Numbered from the stretch's first letter, positions 21,335 to 32,453 are shown. The stretch is 64,000 nucleotides of DNA from Neodidymelliopsis sp. IMI 364377 (GCA_027946375.1 JAPEUT010000012.1:1-64000); one strand, 5' to 3'. Notes: a model not told the origin generated them from the sequence alone. Program-made: numbers and translations.

Positions 21335-21660
21335 CTAGATACAATCAAGCGATATACAGAAGGCCAGGGTTTGATGACCCACTATGTATGTAGTGAACAG
21401 GTTGTAGAGAGTCCCCGTCTGATCCGATATCGACTTCAACTTCCTGTTCTGCATCCTTAAGAGTACCTTTGACATGAACGTCATGCAGAATGTCAGTCCC
21501 GCAAAAACAAATTGTAGAATCATGGCCATGATGTAGCGTAGTGCATCGCTATCAGGGAAGAAATACGGCGACATGACGTTTTCTATATGACAGCAAATAT
21601 TGACGATGGCACCCCCAGCTGCTCGTTTTTCTGGTGTCGGACCCAGCTCGCTACCAAAGT
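21335..21660 (-). pseudogene. C-terminal relic of a Dal5-type MFS transporter
   Basis: The minus frame reads AAGGAIVNICCHIENVMSPY, then FFPDSDALRYIMAM, a hydrophobic segment and KVLLRMQNRKLKS. This matches the last two helices and tail of allantoate/Dal5-family major facilitators, where the motif is GN-x-SPYFFP-DAPRY. Only about 100 residues remain; upstream similarity ends. The typical Gly-Asn is replaced by Glu-Asn and Pro in DAPRY by Leu, as expected of a drifting relic. Confidence 0.55.
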
Positions 21661-21808
21661 GGAAAAGGGCTACAGGCTTCCAACAGCACAGCTCAAACGC
21701 TTATAGACGTCAACCCAATAGCAAGCACCCGTACTTCCTAGCAGTCCAGGGCTACCAACCCTCCTATTCTCACCCGGTGTAGTTTCTCCATGCATCGCAA
21801 ACACCGTC

Positions 21809-21934
21809 ATGCAGCCCGAGATGGTCTCGCGCGGGTACACAATCCTCTGTATCGACCATCCCGATGAACCCCCACTTCTCGAGATCCCATGCGCAAATAC
21901 CAGCGTCCACGGCGTACCACTGGGCTACGATTGA
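21809..21934 (+). pseudogene. Alpha/beta-hydrolase fragment (PAF-acetylhydrolase-like)
   Basis: A 41-codon piece reads EMVSRGYTILCIDHP, then DEPPLLEIPCANTS and GVPLGYD before a stop. It resembles the N-terminal part of fungal PAF-acetylhydrolase-like lipases (ASRGYTVVTIDHPYD). The nucleophile elbow is absent. Only a short match by eye. Confidence 0.35.
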
Positions 21935-23101
21935 GGTATAGATCTATACTTCATGTTCCGTGTTAACGACATCCGGAAGAGCGACTTTGGTGCTCTGCTG
22001 CAGCAATCTCCAAGACTGTGAATGGAAGTACAGGGATTCAGTAGTAAGAGTGCAATGCTGTTTGGAGTTTAGACTTCCTACCATGCATAGCTTATGGTGG
22101 CCAACAGGTTGTATCAATGCTCGATAGTATGTTGGAAGAATTAATGTGATAAATGCCACGGTAAAACCTGGCGGTCGGTGGTTGCCTGACTTTAAGCTTT
22201 AGGACGCGTGAGCCCGCACGTGACATGATACTTGTACAAAATGCAGAACTCGTATGTTTTGACCGTATGACCATTTTCGCTCCTGCTTGTTAGACAATCA
22301 AGGACACCTTACCGGTATCAGCTGTATTGCTACGGGTGCTACTGAGCCAATAGGTCACGCATGCAAAGCTGTATGAGTGAGTCTTCTGGACTTGGCAGGG
22401 AAGCTGTCCAAGATCCCAACATCTTCACATGTATTGCGGTAGATAACGCCACATCGAACGAATCACCACGACTCCTGGCATCTAATCCAAGGTCTAGGTG
22501 GAAAGTCAGAACACTTTGCCATGCTTCTCTTGGAAATGCCCCAGCGCGTGTAGGAACCAAAGCTTTGGTGGCGGCAAGGATGATATCGAATCTTAAGCGC
22601 AGATCAATGCATCAATCAGCCTAGTGATACGGATGCTCTCTGATGTATGAGCGGAAGCACATGTGTCTGCGTGGCGTGGAAAGACTTCTTCGACTGGAGG
22701 CCGCTCGCGGTGAGCCTTGGAGGGATATTGGACGCTAGCTGCATTACACAACTTACGTCCTGATCGTTATTTCTTCTTGGTTCCAACTTGCTAGTGATGT
22801 CTAGAGTTATTGTGGCTCGTAAAAATGCATGAGCGTAGACATGGAGGGGTAATGTGACGAGGGAGGCAGCCAGGAGTGTCCGGAGGGCGCTTGGCTTGGC
22901 GGGCTGACCTGCACTGATATACCTCGCACCGCCCACCTCCCGACCCTCTCTCTTCTCCCTCACCTCCACAACCCATACTGTCCGCATTACACCACATTGC
23001 CATCAGCAAGCACCTTTGTTCATCAATAAGACCCTCCAAGCCTTTCAAGCATCTTCGTCCTCGGCAAATTGTTGTCGTGACTGTTGCTTGCGGTCTACAC
23101 C
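21935..23101. other. Intergenic, no clear gene
   Basis: A minus-strand frame at 22339..22605 (RFDIILAATKALVPTRAG and onward) looks coding-like but has no family I recognise and a plus-strand competitor. It may be another relic. The stretch 22900-23100 is a pyrimidine-rich promoter region. Confidence 0.4.
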
Positions 23102-23590
23102 ATGCCGTCGTTACCATTGTCGTCGTCGGCACCTAATATTTCGGAAGATGCACACCATGCACCAAAGACAATGAAGTATCGTGAAGCCAAATATCACCAG
23201 GATGGCCAAGGTCGATGCGTCGCTCAGTCGTATGAAGTTCGGGCCCCTTCGAATCAATCACCACTAGCACCAATGTCCGGTAACAAGCAGCGTATGAAAC
23301 CGTTTGAGGACACTTCGAGGTCGCAGTCCATCATCGCTGTAGATGTCTCCTCTCAAGGGAAGATATTGGATCGGGTCGCCAATGTCGTTCATTCGCGAGA
23401 GAGCCTCCAACGACCACAACGCAAGATCCAAATTGTCCAGAAGGAGATCTCAAGATCGACGCCAGCCCCATCAGCACCACGACCACGTCGTCTGCCAACA
23501 CCAGAGCTTTCAGACATTGAGGATGAACGCATCTTTTGTGGTTGTGACGTGAAACGAAAGGCCTCTGGGTATAGTGCCTTTTGCTGGTAA
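23102..23590 (+). CDS. Hypothetical protein with LPTPELSDIE motif
   Basis: Single exon, 162 aa, mostly low complexity and predicted disordered, basic in the middle (RPQRKIQIVQKEISR). It ends in a short conserved-looking tail RRLPTPELSDIEDERIFCGC and a few more residues. The RLPTPxLSDIE motif with terminal cysteines recurs in small orphan fungal proteins, as far as I recall. No function is known. The ATG at 23102 follows a pyrimidine-rich leader; an in-frame upstream extension lacks an ATG. Confidence 0.6.
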   Translation: MPSLPLSSSAPNISEDAHHAPKTMKYREAKYHQDGQGRCVAQSYEVRAPSNQSPLAPMSGNKQRMKPFEDTSRSQSIIAVDVSSQGKILDRVANVVHSRESLQRPQRKIQIVQKEISRSTPAPSAPRPRRLPTPELSDIEDERIFCGCDVKRKASGYSAFCW

Positions 23591-23841
23591 GAAGCTACCT
23601 GTCATTGAAGATAGGCTCAGCCTACAGGATTGATTGTTTCGTATGTTCTCAGGGCTGTATTTGTATTCTCCTCTTGGCCGTTTGTCTAGTTCGAGAGATA
23701 AGATTTCCTCGGACTTTTGTAGGTTCCTGTACACACTGTATCGTATGCCGGATTGAGCGTTTCTGCTGCTCCAAACCATAAGGAGGTGTATGAACAATAG
23801 AACGTGTTACGCAGTATCTCGCACGGTTGTATGTGCACTAA

Positions 23842-24465
23842 TCACTCCGGCGGTCGTTCGCTTTCAACGACGAAGTACTTTCCAACCTTCTTTTCCGCAG
23901 AGCCCAGTACATCCCAGTCCCCGATATGTTTAGCATCCAGGGGCGTAGTGTCCCGTTGTATGCGTCTATGCCATTTGCCAATCACCTTCTCTTTCGCCAG
24001 TGCCTCCTTGAGTGTGTCCAAGCCAATGGTCTGCTCTTGCTCCGCTGCTTTCGTCTCATCGCGTATCGCACGCAGAGGTGTAACGCCAGTCGTGTCCACA
24101 CGCTGTATCTCGCCCACGAAGTGTAGCTGTGCTGCTAGTGTGTCGAGCATTTTCTGCTCCTGCTCCAGTGTTTCGGGAAGCGGCAAGGCCGAGAGCCGCA
24201 ATAGGTGGTGCAGTTGCTTCGAGGAGATCTGAAGGGCATTGGGAGCGCGTGACTTCGGCGGCAACAGCGACTCGACGGACCAGGTGGGTTCTGCAAGGAG
24301 CTGCTCGAGTTCGTCGGGGTGGATTCCAGGTCTCTGACCGTCCGGTACCGAACTATTGATTGGATCCGCGGTTGACAGCCGGGTAGACGTATGAAAGGGA
24401 CGGTGGGAGCAGCACGAAGGTCGCGAGAGCAGTTTGGCGCTCAGCACCGCATATCGTGAGGCCAT
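23842..24465 (-). CDS. Mitochondrial Glu-tRNA(Gln) amidotransferase subunit, GatC/Gta3-like
   Basis: Single exon, 207 aa. The ATG at 24465 gives a basic, Ser-rich mitochondrial presequence (MASRYAVLSAKLLSRP, then HRPFHTSTR). Residues about 75-145 hold the GatC-type helical hairpin LHHLLRLSALPLP followed by the aspartate-threonine turn RVDTTGVTPL and AIRDET. GatC-family subunits stabilise GatA/GatB in the transamidation of Glu-tRNA(Gln), the only mitochondrial route to Gln-tRNA in most fungi. The C-terminal extension (IGDWDVLGSAEKKVGKYFVV) is typical of the fungal Gta3 form. It is divergent from SEC17. Confidence 0.8.
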   Translation of the reverse strand: MASRYAVLSAKLLSRPSCCSHRPFHTSTRLSTADPINSSVPDGQRPGIHPDELEQLLAEPTWSVESLLPPKSRAPNALQISSKQLHHLLRLSALPLPETLEQEQKMLDTLAAQLHFVGEIQRVDTTGVTPLRAIRDETKAAEQEQTIGLDTLKEALAKEKVIGKWHRRIQRDTTPLDAKHIGDWDVLGSAEKKVGKYFVVESERPPE

Positions 24466-24832
24466 GTCGAGATTGTGGTCTGGTTTCGGTGAGAGATTGG
24501 AGTGAGATCCGTCGACGGCAGCTTGCCACTGAAGTTCTACAGACCTACTCTCCTTTTCGTAGTGTCCAGATCTCGCAGACACAAAGGCGCAGAGACGAAG
24601 CCTTCGCGAACGCGTCGTCGTCGAAGCTCGCAAGACGCTAACGAAGTACGGCCAAGCGTCCAAAGTCAGCGGAAGCCGCACTGGCCAGCCAGGGTCGTCA
24701 TCGCCTTTGAAGCAGCTAACGCAGCCACCTGTCTCGACCAAACCTCAAGAGATACGCTTTTGTTGATTTCTGTCTTCTCTTCTGATATCGCGTCGATACA
24801 GCTTCAAAGCAGACACCAAAACACACATCAAT
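24466..24832. promoter_or_regulatory. Shared promoter of the GatC-like gene and SEC17
   Basis: A 367-bp divergent spacer between two housekeeping genes; no other gene inside. Confidence 0.4.
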
Positions 24833-26103
24833 ATGGCTGGTGATCCACGAGCGCTGCTTCGTCAGGTGGGGCCCTCTTGAACTCAGCCACAAAGCAGATA
24901 ACTGATATCGAGGTGCCACAACAGGCAGAGACGTCTCTGCAGAAAGCTTCTGGTGGATTCAGCTTCTTCGGCGGGCGGCAGGACAAGTGTATGGCAAAAC
25001 CAACATATTGAAGATCTGGAAAATGACAACGTGCTAACGCACGTGACAGACGAGGCAGCAGCGGAGCAGTTTATTGCTGCAGCAAATGCGTTCCGCATGC
25101 AAAAGATGGGTATGAAACAGCAACAAGAGGCGGGATAAAGACTCAAATTCGGGTTCTAACACAACGTAGGCAAGGAGGCCGGTGAAGCATTCGAGAAAGC
25201 GGCATCAGTTCAGCGTCAACAGCTGAATGAGCCTGATGATGAGGCCAACACGCTCACAGAAGCCTTCAGTACATACATCCCACTTGAACTCATGTCTGCT
25301 TACTAACATGTAACCAGAGGCTTACCGTAAGGACGACCCGGAAGCAGCAGCAAGATGTCTAGACAAGGCTATCGCACACTACTGCAGCAAAGGCAATTTC
25401 CGCCGCGCAGCCACTCACAAGCAGAACCTCGCCGAGCTGTACGAAGTCGAACTAGGCGACAACGCCCGCGCGGGTGCAGCCTACGAGGAGGCTGCTGGTT
25501 GGTACGAGAGTGTAAGATCCAACTATAATCTTTTAATGTAAATCTGACCACTAACACCTGACAGGACAACGCTGAAGTATGCACAGAATCCGGCTCTTCG
25601 TTTTTGGAAAACACTAACCCCCATCAGGCACTCGCCAACAAGCTGTGGCTCAAGACTGCCGACCTTGTCGCCCTCGAAGGCAAAGACTACTACAAGGCCA
25701 TCGAGCTGTACGAAAAAGTCGCAAAGACCTCCATTCAGAACAACCTCATGCGCTGGTCCGTCAAGGAGTACCTTCTCAAGGCCGGAATCTGCCAGCTGTG
25801 CACTGGCGACCAGGTTGGCGTCAACGCCGCGCTCGACCGCTACAGAGATCTGGACCCCAGTTTCAGCCAGCAGCGAGAACACCAGCTACTTACGGATTTG
25901 GCGGCGGCAGTGGCGGAGGGTGATCAGGAGATGTTTGCTGACAAGGTGAGTTGGTTGAGTGAAGGGGTTGGGTGATGAGGAGTTGTGCTAACTGGGAGTA
26001 GTTGTTCCAGTATGATCAGATGAGCAAGTTGGACAAATGGAAGACGACGCTCTTGCTGAGGATTAAGGCTACGATCGAGGAGACGGGCGAGGATTTCTCT
26101 TAA
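24833..26103 (+). CDS. sec17: Alpha-SNAP, vesicle fusion factor Sec17
   Basis: Eight exons: 24833..24865, 24925..24988, 25050..25109, 25170..25268, 25318..25511, 25565..25576, 25628..25945 and 26002..26103. All are in phase, giving 293 aa, the family's length. Exon 6 is only 12 nt and encodes the conserved Asp-Asn-Ala-Glu. The product shows ASGGFSFFGG, EAAAEQFIAAANAFRMQKM, KAYRKDDPEAAARCLDKAI, the TPR-like helices and the C-terminal LDKWKTTLLLRIKATIE. Sec17 is cytosolic, binds SNARE complexes and recruits and stimulates the NSF/Sec18 ATPase to disassemble them. All seven introns are 49-61 nt with recognisable branch points in several. Confidence 0.96.
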
Positions 26104-26268
26104 ATTTGGAGGATTGAATTCGTTGGGGAGGGAGGTGTGTCCAGCAGTTAGAATTGAATATATTGGAAGCTATCAGATGCTCATAAGATTTCATTGCTCA
26201 TGTTTCTCATAGATGTGTTTCTTTCCCCTGCGTTTCTACTACCGTGCCCCTTGATCACACCTCTGTAT

Positions 26269-28440
26269 TTACGCCTTCTTCAGCTCCGGCTTCTCCACCT
26301 CCGCCGATGTCTTTCCGGTATCGTCCTTCGCCCCAAAGACGCTTCCAATATTCAGACTCTTCGTCTTATCTTGCATAACCTGCCACATACTCTGCTCGCT
26401 CTTCTTCTGCACCTCACCCTCCAGCTTCTGCTTCTCCCTCTCCGCACCTTCCCCATCCTTCTCCACGTCCCCACCCGTCTCGCCCTCGTTCTTCCTCCGC
26501 TCCGCCTCCTCCTCGGCCTTCTGCTTAGCCATCTCCCGCTCCGCCTTCTCCACCTCCTCGACATCCACGTCCTCGAACCCGATTTTCCGCAGGATCGAAC
26601 CTGTAATGAAACGGTACTGCAGATGTCCGTCCACCAGCTCTGTAACGTCGACGTTCTGCACACCGCGCACCCCCATGACGGGCTGCAACCCTGCGACGCC
26701 GAGCTGGACGGAGGATGTACGATACAGGAAGCCAAGGATATAGTCGCGTGTACTGAAGACGTTGACTACGCGGCCGCTGACCACGGAGCGCATACGACGC
26801 CAATCTGCGGCGTCGGATGGGCATGCAGCACCGAGCAGAACAACGTTCTCAACGAGTCCGAAGGCGCGGCGTTCGGAGAGGCGCTGCAAGCACGAGTAGA
26901 TGAGGCGGGCGCCGAGGGAATATCCGACAAGGGTTACGGGCCGCTCGCCTTGAACTTTATTGATGAGAGCGTCAGCGAGTACTTCGCCTGCTTTGTCGGC
27001 GCGGTACTTGGCAACGGAAAAAGGGTTGTCGAGGACGGAGGCGATCTTGAGAAGCCCTAGAGGCCACATGGCGGCGCTGACAGCGGCGAAGACGGTTTGC
27101 TCGATGATCTTTTTCTTAGCATAACCCCATGCTGCGCTAGTGATAAAGGTTTCGAGGCTATGGCCTAGTTTAAGCAGGGCTTCGAGTTCCCAGCGTAAAG
27201 CGAAGCCTTCAGTTCCTTTACCGATGTAGCGCCAGGGAGCAACGACCTCCTCTGGTTCGCGCAGCCAGCCACTCACAGCTATGGCGACGCGCAGACGACG
27301 TGTCTCATTGTCCTGCTTGTGTGAGTCCTGACTGCGGTGGATGTTGAGGAAAGCAAAGTCCTCAACTTGACGTGCGTAAGCGTCCATGGCGTCGCCGGTC
27401 ATGCGAGCGCCGTACGCTCCAAATAGACCTCCTACAAGAACGGAAGAGCCAGCCAGCGTTCCCAAGTAGCCTGCCGCAGCGGTAGCACCAAGCCCCAATC
27501 CGCCCATGACAGACCCTACGCCTGCTGCAAGGAGAGGTGCTGCAAGACCGCCCGTAACGCCAATGAGGGCCGCACCTGCGACGCTGGCAAGACCAACCTT
27601 CCATTTCCTTGCAGTTTGCGAAGCTTCTGCAGCTTTCTTTGTCTCGGCATCGGCATTGAGTTGCTGGCTGGCGGCTTCGAGGAGACCTTGCGCAACAGTT
27701 TCTTCGTCCTTCTTGAGTATGGACAGACTGAGGTGCAGTGAGCTGGTCAGATAAAGAAGGAGGATTCGAGAGTGTGCCGAGTAGTGCTCCAAGCTGAGAA
27801 GGATGAGCACCAGGGAGTGGAGGATCAGAGCTCGTTTGGGCTCGTCAAGACGGGCTAGCCGAGAGTCTACAGCCGGATAACGTTCTTTAAATGCCGTATC
27901 CTCATCCTCATCCTTTTGCGAGAGGCTCTTGAGGTTTGTCGTTTCCGTTCCAGACATCTTAATGAGACCCTCGACCTTCTCAGGTTCAACTTGCTTAGTC
28001 TGCTCCTTCGCCTTCTCCCTCGAGTTCACCACTTCGCCAATCCTGCTGATAACCTTGCCTCTCCACTCATCAAAGTACCTGAGCATTTCCTTCTTCAAAT
28101 CTTGCACCTCAGGCTTTGCGAGCTCTTCTTTCGCATTCTGTTCGCGCTTCTCCCGCTCTTGCTTCAACTTGTCTGTCTTTGCAACGTCGACATTGGCAAG
28201 GTCAGACGGGGCATCGTTCAACAACTTTTCCTCTGATTTGGCAGTCTTGGAGTCAATCGGTGCTTCCTCAGCAACGAAAGTATCGAGTAGAGATTGGCGC
28301 ATAGTAGCTGTAATGGTCGCAATCAAGAACGTGAGCTCTGCGCATTGATCTGCGGTCAACAGAGTGGTGAGTGATTGTTCATCTTTGTGCGGTTCCGCAT
28401 GTTTGGACTGCCCAAAGGGCAGTTTCGATGCCCAGTCCAT
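26269..28440 (-). CDS. DUF726 protein, TMCO4/Mil1-like
   Basis: Single exon, 723 aa from the ATG at 28440; the frame extends further but has no earlier ATG. Order: a Lys/Glu-rich N-terminal half with helices, a glycine/alanine-rich double hydrophobic segment (GAALIGVTGGLAAPLLAAGV and onward, typical of DUF726), then an alpha/beta-hydrolase core with the nucleophile-elbow pattern GYSLGARLIY and a conserved WGYAKKKIIEQTVFAAVSAA stretch. The charged C-terminal tail is coiled-coil-like (KAEREMAKQKAEEEAERRK). Yeast Mil1/Yfl034w, a family member, binds AP-1 adaptor and localises to endomembranes. Lipase activity is unproven in the family. It is convergent with SEC17. Confidence 0.9.
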   Translation of the reverse strand: MDWASKLPFGQSKHAEPHKDEQSLTTLLTADQCAELTFLIATITATMRQSLLDTFVAEEAPIDSKTAKSEEKLLNDAPSDLANVDVAKTDKLKQEREKREQNAKEELAKPEVQDLKKEMLRYFDEWRGKVISRIGEVVNSREKAKEQTKQVEPEKVEGLIKMSGTETTNLKSLSQKDEDEDTAFKERYPAVDSRLARLDEPKRALILHSLVLILLSLEHYSAHSRILLLYLTSSLHLSLSILKKDEETVAQGLLEAASQQLNADAETKKAAEASQTARKWKVGLASVAGAALIGVTGGLAAPLLAAGVGSVMGGLGLGATAAAGYLGTLAGSSVLVGGLFGAYGARMTGDAMDAYARQVEDFAFLNIHRSQDSHKQDNETRRLRVAIAVSGWLREPEEVVAPWRYIGKGTEGFALRWELEALLKLGHSLETFITSAAWGYAKKKIIEQTVFAAVSAAMWPLGLLKIASVLDNPFSVAKYRADKAGEVLADALINKVQGERPVTLVGYSLGARLIYSCLQRLSERRAFGLVENVVLLGAACPSDAADWRRMRSVVSGRVVNVFSTRDYILGFLYRTSSVQLGVAGLQPVMGVRGVQNVDVTELVDGHLQYRFITGSILRKIGFEDVDVEEVEKAEREMAKQKAEEEAERRKNEGETGGDVEKDGEGAEREKQKLEGEVQKKSEQSMWQVMQDKTKSLNIGSVFGAKDDTGKTSAEVEKPELKKA

Positions 28441-28703
28441 AATTGATGGTTTGTTCCAAGGAAGATAGGTGGGTTGACAGACGGTTGTTTGTGTTGCTCG
28501 ATCAATGATCTGCAATTGACCCGTTCGAAGTGACGTCAGTGGGGCAGAGTGCGGGAGTACGACAGGGATAAATGATTAGGCCGCGCATCATTCCATCTCG
28601 ATCAGAGACAAATCAAGGCCTGTTGTCTGCACTTGGCTACATTGATGGTTGCTATATGAGGTGCCGCAATACCTTCAGACCCTTATTGCATTGATTACAT
28701 TAT

Positions 28704-30003
28704 CTATCCCCCAACCCGCCCTGTAGGCATCGGAGGTGTCCGCCTTCCTGTTGGCATCGCAGTGGGAGGTGTACGGGACCCTGAGGTGCGTGGGCCGCCT
28801 GTGGGGAAATTCCTTACGCTAAGGAAAACACCTTTTACAGCTCGGATATCCTGTTTGAGAACCTCTATCTGGTCTTTCTTGCCGTCCTTGCCCTGGGGCA
28901 GACCAAAACTTCCTCCGTAATCGCCACCCAGGCTGGAGTAGTATTGGTTCTGGTAACTCATATCTTGCAGATAGCTTGCCAAATCTGTAACGTTACTCTG
29001 CAACGAGGCTGATGAGACGCGGCTATTTGTGCGATCAGCAGCGATTTCATCCAAATGTGATGAAATGATCTGCAGTCGCTTCTCATGTGCTGTCACAGTA
29101 GGATGTGCATCTGTTTCGGCGACCGAGGGCCGTCTTGTTAAGCTGGGGGTTGTCTGTGTTCCGTAATCGCGGTGGTAAAGCTCAGTGGGATCTGAGTCGG
29201 CTTCTGATACGTCGTCCCCCATCTCTGAGACGCTCTTCTTCACTCGGCTGGCTGGGTCTACCGACACAACCTCGCCAAGCTTCTTGTTCAGCTCTTGTAA
29301 CTGCTCTTGGGTGTGTGCTGCAAAGTCGTGCCGTGATTCAGCAAGGCCATGCGTCATGGGTGCAATGATGTATTTGGACAAACCGTATATTGACGCCATC
29401 AACCCTCCTGCCACATATGCCGTGCTCACCAAGCGCTTGGTCGTTATCAGTGGTGGCGGTGTCTCGGTTTGTGCGAGAAATTCGGGGTATGTGACGATGG
29501 GAGGGATGTCGCGAGGCTGCGGCGGTGGTGCGGGTGCTGTTGCGATCGGCTTGGGCGGCGACTGAGGTGATCAGTGTTGCATTCGAAGAGCACGATGGAC
29601 GCAGAAGGGTGATCTCAGCGCCCAAGAGGCAGTGGCTTCCACTCACTGTTGACCAGGCACGCGCTCCAGCTGCCTCCAGATCCGGAGCGTCGCCCCATTG
29701 GATTGCCTTCCCTAAGAGTTTGTCGACGTCCTCTGGAGACACGCCCTTGGCCTGGAGGAATACGACCTTCTTCTCTCGCGGCGCATCGCGGATGTTGGGA
29801 TCTTGCAGGAAGCATGACGCCTGCTCCAATAGTCCTGAGCTTGTTCCATCTTCCTGTGTGCTTTCTGTACTCGTGGGCTCCTCGGCGACAGGTACTGTGC
29901 TGTCTTCTGCTGCATTCTCCGGCTTCGGCTCCAGCTCCGTAGACGGCGCTGATGGATCGGCAGCTGGTGTCCGTTGCCAGGCGGGTATCGCTGGCTTCGA
30001 CAT
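28704..30003 (-). CDS. pex14: Peroxin-14, peroxisomal import docking protein
   Basis: Exons are 29647..30003 and 28704..29561, with an 85-nt intron, giving 404 aa. The start at 30003 gives MSKPAIPAWQ. Residues about 60-100 are the Pex14 N-terminal domain (ASCFLQDPNIRDAPREKKVV and FLQAKGVSPEDVDKLL) that binds Pex5 and Pex19. A proline-rich segment (APAPPPQPRDIPPIV) could bind the Pex13 SH3 domain. A hydrophobic segment follows (STAYVAGGLMASIYGLSKY), then a coiled coil and a Gly/Pro/Arg-rich tail. It docks cargo-loaded receptors at the peroxisomal membrane. It lies upstream of, and on the same strand as, the DUF726 gene, with 263 bp between them. Confidence 0.92.
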
Positions 30004-30437
30004 GATCTGTATCGCTCTGAGCAGATTGAAAACGCGCTGTGGATGGCGGCGAGACAGAATGCAGCGCGTGTTGGCAACTGCTGGGCGCGTGTGCAGATGC
30101 TCGGAAGCCATGGCTGGACCGAGGCAACGAGTCCCTCGGCCGCCTTCCCGTTATGAGACTAGTGCAACCGGCCACGCTGCCCGTTCATCTGCAATCGATT
30201 ATGACTGTTGAGCAAGCACGTTTACGGCCAAACAGAAACACAGCACGACATCACGGCATGATTGTTTGTGGTTGTCGACTCATACAGCCATGTTTTGATT
30301 GAGTGTCGTTGCTGCAGTGTACGACTTTTGCACTCCCTCATCCAAAGCTAAGCTCTCTGTGGCCTGCCACATGCCGTCGCCCCAATTCGTCGAAGAGTGG
30401 TCTACGTAGCATTGGACCTCATCACGTCCTTCCCGCC
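30004..30437. other. Intergenic, no gene seen
   Basis: Lies between the 3' end of the DUF3455 gene and the Pex14 start; it should hold the pex14 promoter. Confidence 0.4.
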
Positions 30438-31040
30438 TCATGCATAGATCCAGTACTGTGCCTCGTATTGCACCGTAACTACCTCTCCTTCTGCTCTGCC
30501 CTCACAATTCGCAGGAGCCAGTCCGCCAACAGTGTTTAGCCTGTAGATGTACTTGACTTGACTCGTAGACTCCGTAGCCTGCGCTTGTAGCCTGAGCCAC
30601 TTGATGTCGGCACTAGGGTTTGGCGCAGCAACCTCCTCGATCTTCTTGGTCTTGGTGTTGCCCAGATCGGAAATATCAAAATCAGGCGTTGTCAGATCAG
30701 CGAAGAAGTGGTGGCCAATCGCTGCTGCTTGCACAATGTTGTTCTGTGCTTCGCTGGGATTGGCAATCTCGCATGACGCATCGAAAAGCTCGGCTATCGC
30801 TCCGATCGCTGATGGGGTGGATGTCGGTGTTATGCACGTGTAGTTCTGTGTGCCCTGGCCATGGGCGACCGAGATGAGGCGTAAGTCCGGGGAAGGAGGT
30901 GTAAGAGCATTGGCAGGTGGAGAAACATTGCTGAGATCGCACGTTGCAGTCGCATTGGTAGTGCCATTCTGCCGAGCCCACAACGGTGCTGCGAGGACAC
31001 AAGGAAGCGCGCACATGGCGAAAATGCTTGAGTATAGCAT
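30438..31040 (-). CDS. Secreted DUF3455 protein
   Basis: Single exon, 200 aa. A signal peptide of about 18-22 residues (MLYSSIFAMCALPCVLAAP) is followed by a possible Kex2-like Arg site (WARQ) and a mature protein with four cysteines (CDLS, YTCITP, SCEIA, NCEG) that could make two disulfides. The DUF3455 pattern is present: LTPPSPDLRLISVAHGQGTQ, IGHHFFADLTTPDFD, and IKWLRLQAQ before the C-terminal IYRLNTVGG and QYWIYA. Such genes are often labelled malate dehydrogenase in databases, without any basis in the sequence. Function is unknown; the location is extracellular or cell wall. Confidence 0.85.
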   Translation of the reverse strand: MLYSSIFAMCALPCVLAAPLWARQNGTTNATATCDLSNVSPPANALTPPSPDLRLISVAHGQGTQNYTCITPTSTPSAIGAIAELFDASCEIANPSEAQNNIVQAAAIGHHFFADLTTPDFDISDLGNTKTKKIEEVAAPNPSADIKWLRLQAQATESTSQVKYIYRLNTVGGLAPANCEGRAEGEVVTVQYEAQYWIYA

Positions 31041-32453
31041 ACTGTTGTATCAGAACGGGTATAGAACAGGAAAAGACGAAGAGACAGAAGAGATGATTAT
31101 GTACAACGAGCGGAGCTACCAGAGCTCAAAGAAACCGACAACGATCAATAGGTGGCTGAGAGGCGTGTGCTTGGTAGTTTGATGCAGCTTCCCGAATCAA
31201 TATATAGGTCGACACTATATTCTGAGCTCTTCATAAATAAAGATTGCGGCCCAGCCGCCGCCCCAGCCGAGTTGAAGGATTGAACTCTAGACGACAGACG
31301 AAACTCTCCTGCATGTTGGATGCGTTTCGTCATGACCTGGGCCGTGGTTCCTCGAGAACGATATTTGCCCTGTCAGAGATAACTGTGATGTTTCATGTAT
31401 ACAAGTGAGCGTTGAGGTTGTATCGAAACGCTCCCGCCTTCTCGATGGAGTCTAATGGTGAGACGAACTGGCAGCTGTCGACAGGGTGTGCTCGGACAAT
31501 CGCTTCTCGCAGGCCTGATCGATGGCAAGCGAACCAAAACACCAGTTCTAGACGCCTGCAACTGTTCCATTTCCAACGACGCAATATCCAGGCCGTCTTT
31601 GCGCACGTGTTGGCCCTGCTGATGATCTACAAATTTGCTGAGTTGTTTGTCTAGACCGAAGAAAGGCACCCCTAAGACCAGCCGATGCGACGAAATCACT
31701 ACGTTTGTGACATCTCAAAGTTTATCCAAAGATGTCAAGGATTGCAGCAAGGCTTGAATGAAACGGTACCTGCAGATCTTCGAAACGCGGGGTCCTCGAA
31801 CTTTGGGATACCGGTCTTGAGAAGTTGAGAACACAAGGATCGAGCGCCGTGACAAGACCGATCCAGCGTGTTACTTGCCGTTGCCGATTGCCGTTTGAGC
31901 CCGTTGTACAGTTGGGAGGTTACGAAATGCACTCGCACGTTCGGTGTTCACCAAGTTCCGCTGTTCGTCCGCCTTTGAGGCCGCACTCACCGCCGCGATG
32001 AACGGGCGTTCCTCAAATGGCTCTCGTTGACGTTGATCGAAGACGCTAAAGAAACTAACCCCCTCCGCATCTCCAGACTGCTGTAGCCGACTTCCCCAGT
32101 GTAACGGCATCCGCCGCCGATCACATCCTGGCTGCATCACAAAAATCTTGAAGACGTGTAGATTGATGAAGGTGCGGCTGACTTCAAAAGCGCAGTGCTA
32201 GCGAGTGTGCCTTGAGCTGACGAAAGAGCTGTTATACGAACCACGAAGGATGCGCTCAGGCAGTACTTACGCAAGAGACTGCGCCTGCGACCGGGCAGAA
32301 GGGTGACGTTTGCTGTTCTTACAAGGACGGCGGATTCAGCTAGCGCAGATCCGTGTTCCGTAAGCTCCGCCCCAGCTACACGCAATACGCCACGCCTTTG
32401 GGATCTAATAGTAACATTACAGCCCCAGACGTTTGGACTGTTCACTTCTCAAC
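31041..32453. other. Intergenic, no gene seen
   Basis: 1.4 kb between divergent genes. Overlapping short frames on both strands, none with recognisable motifs. Confidence 0.45.

Noticed and set aside
22339..22605. Minus-strand frame beginning near DLRLRFDIILAATKALVP
   Set aside because: Looks mildly coding but has no recognised family and a competing plus-strand frame; noted only as a possible relic.
26194..27060. 288-aa plus-strand frame antisense to the DUF726 gene
   Set aside because: Leu-rich mirror of the real gene's Lys/Glu codons; no independent signature.
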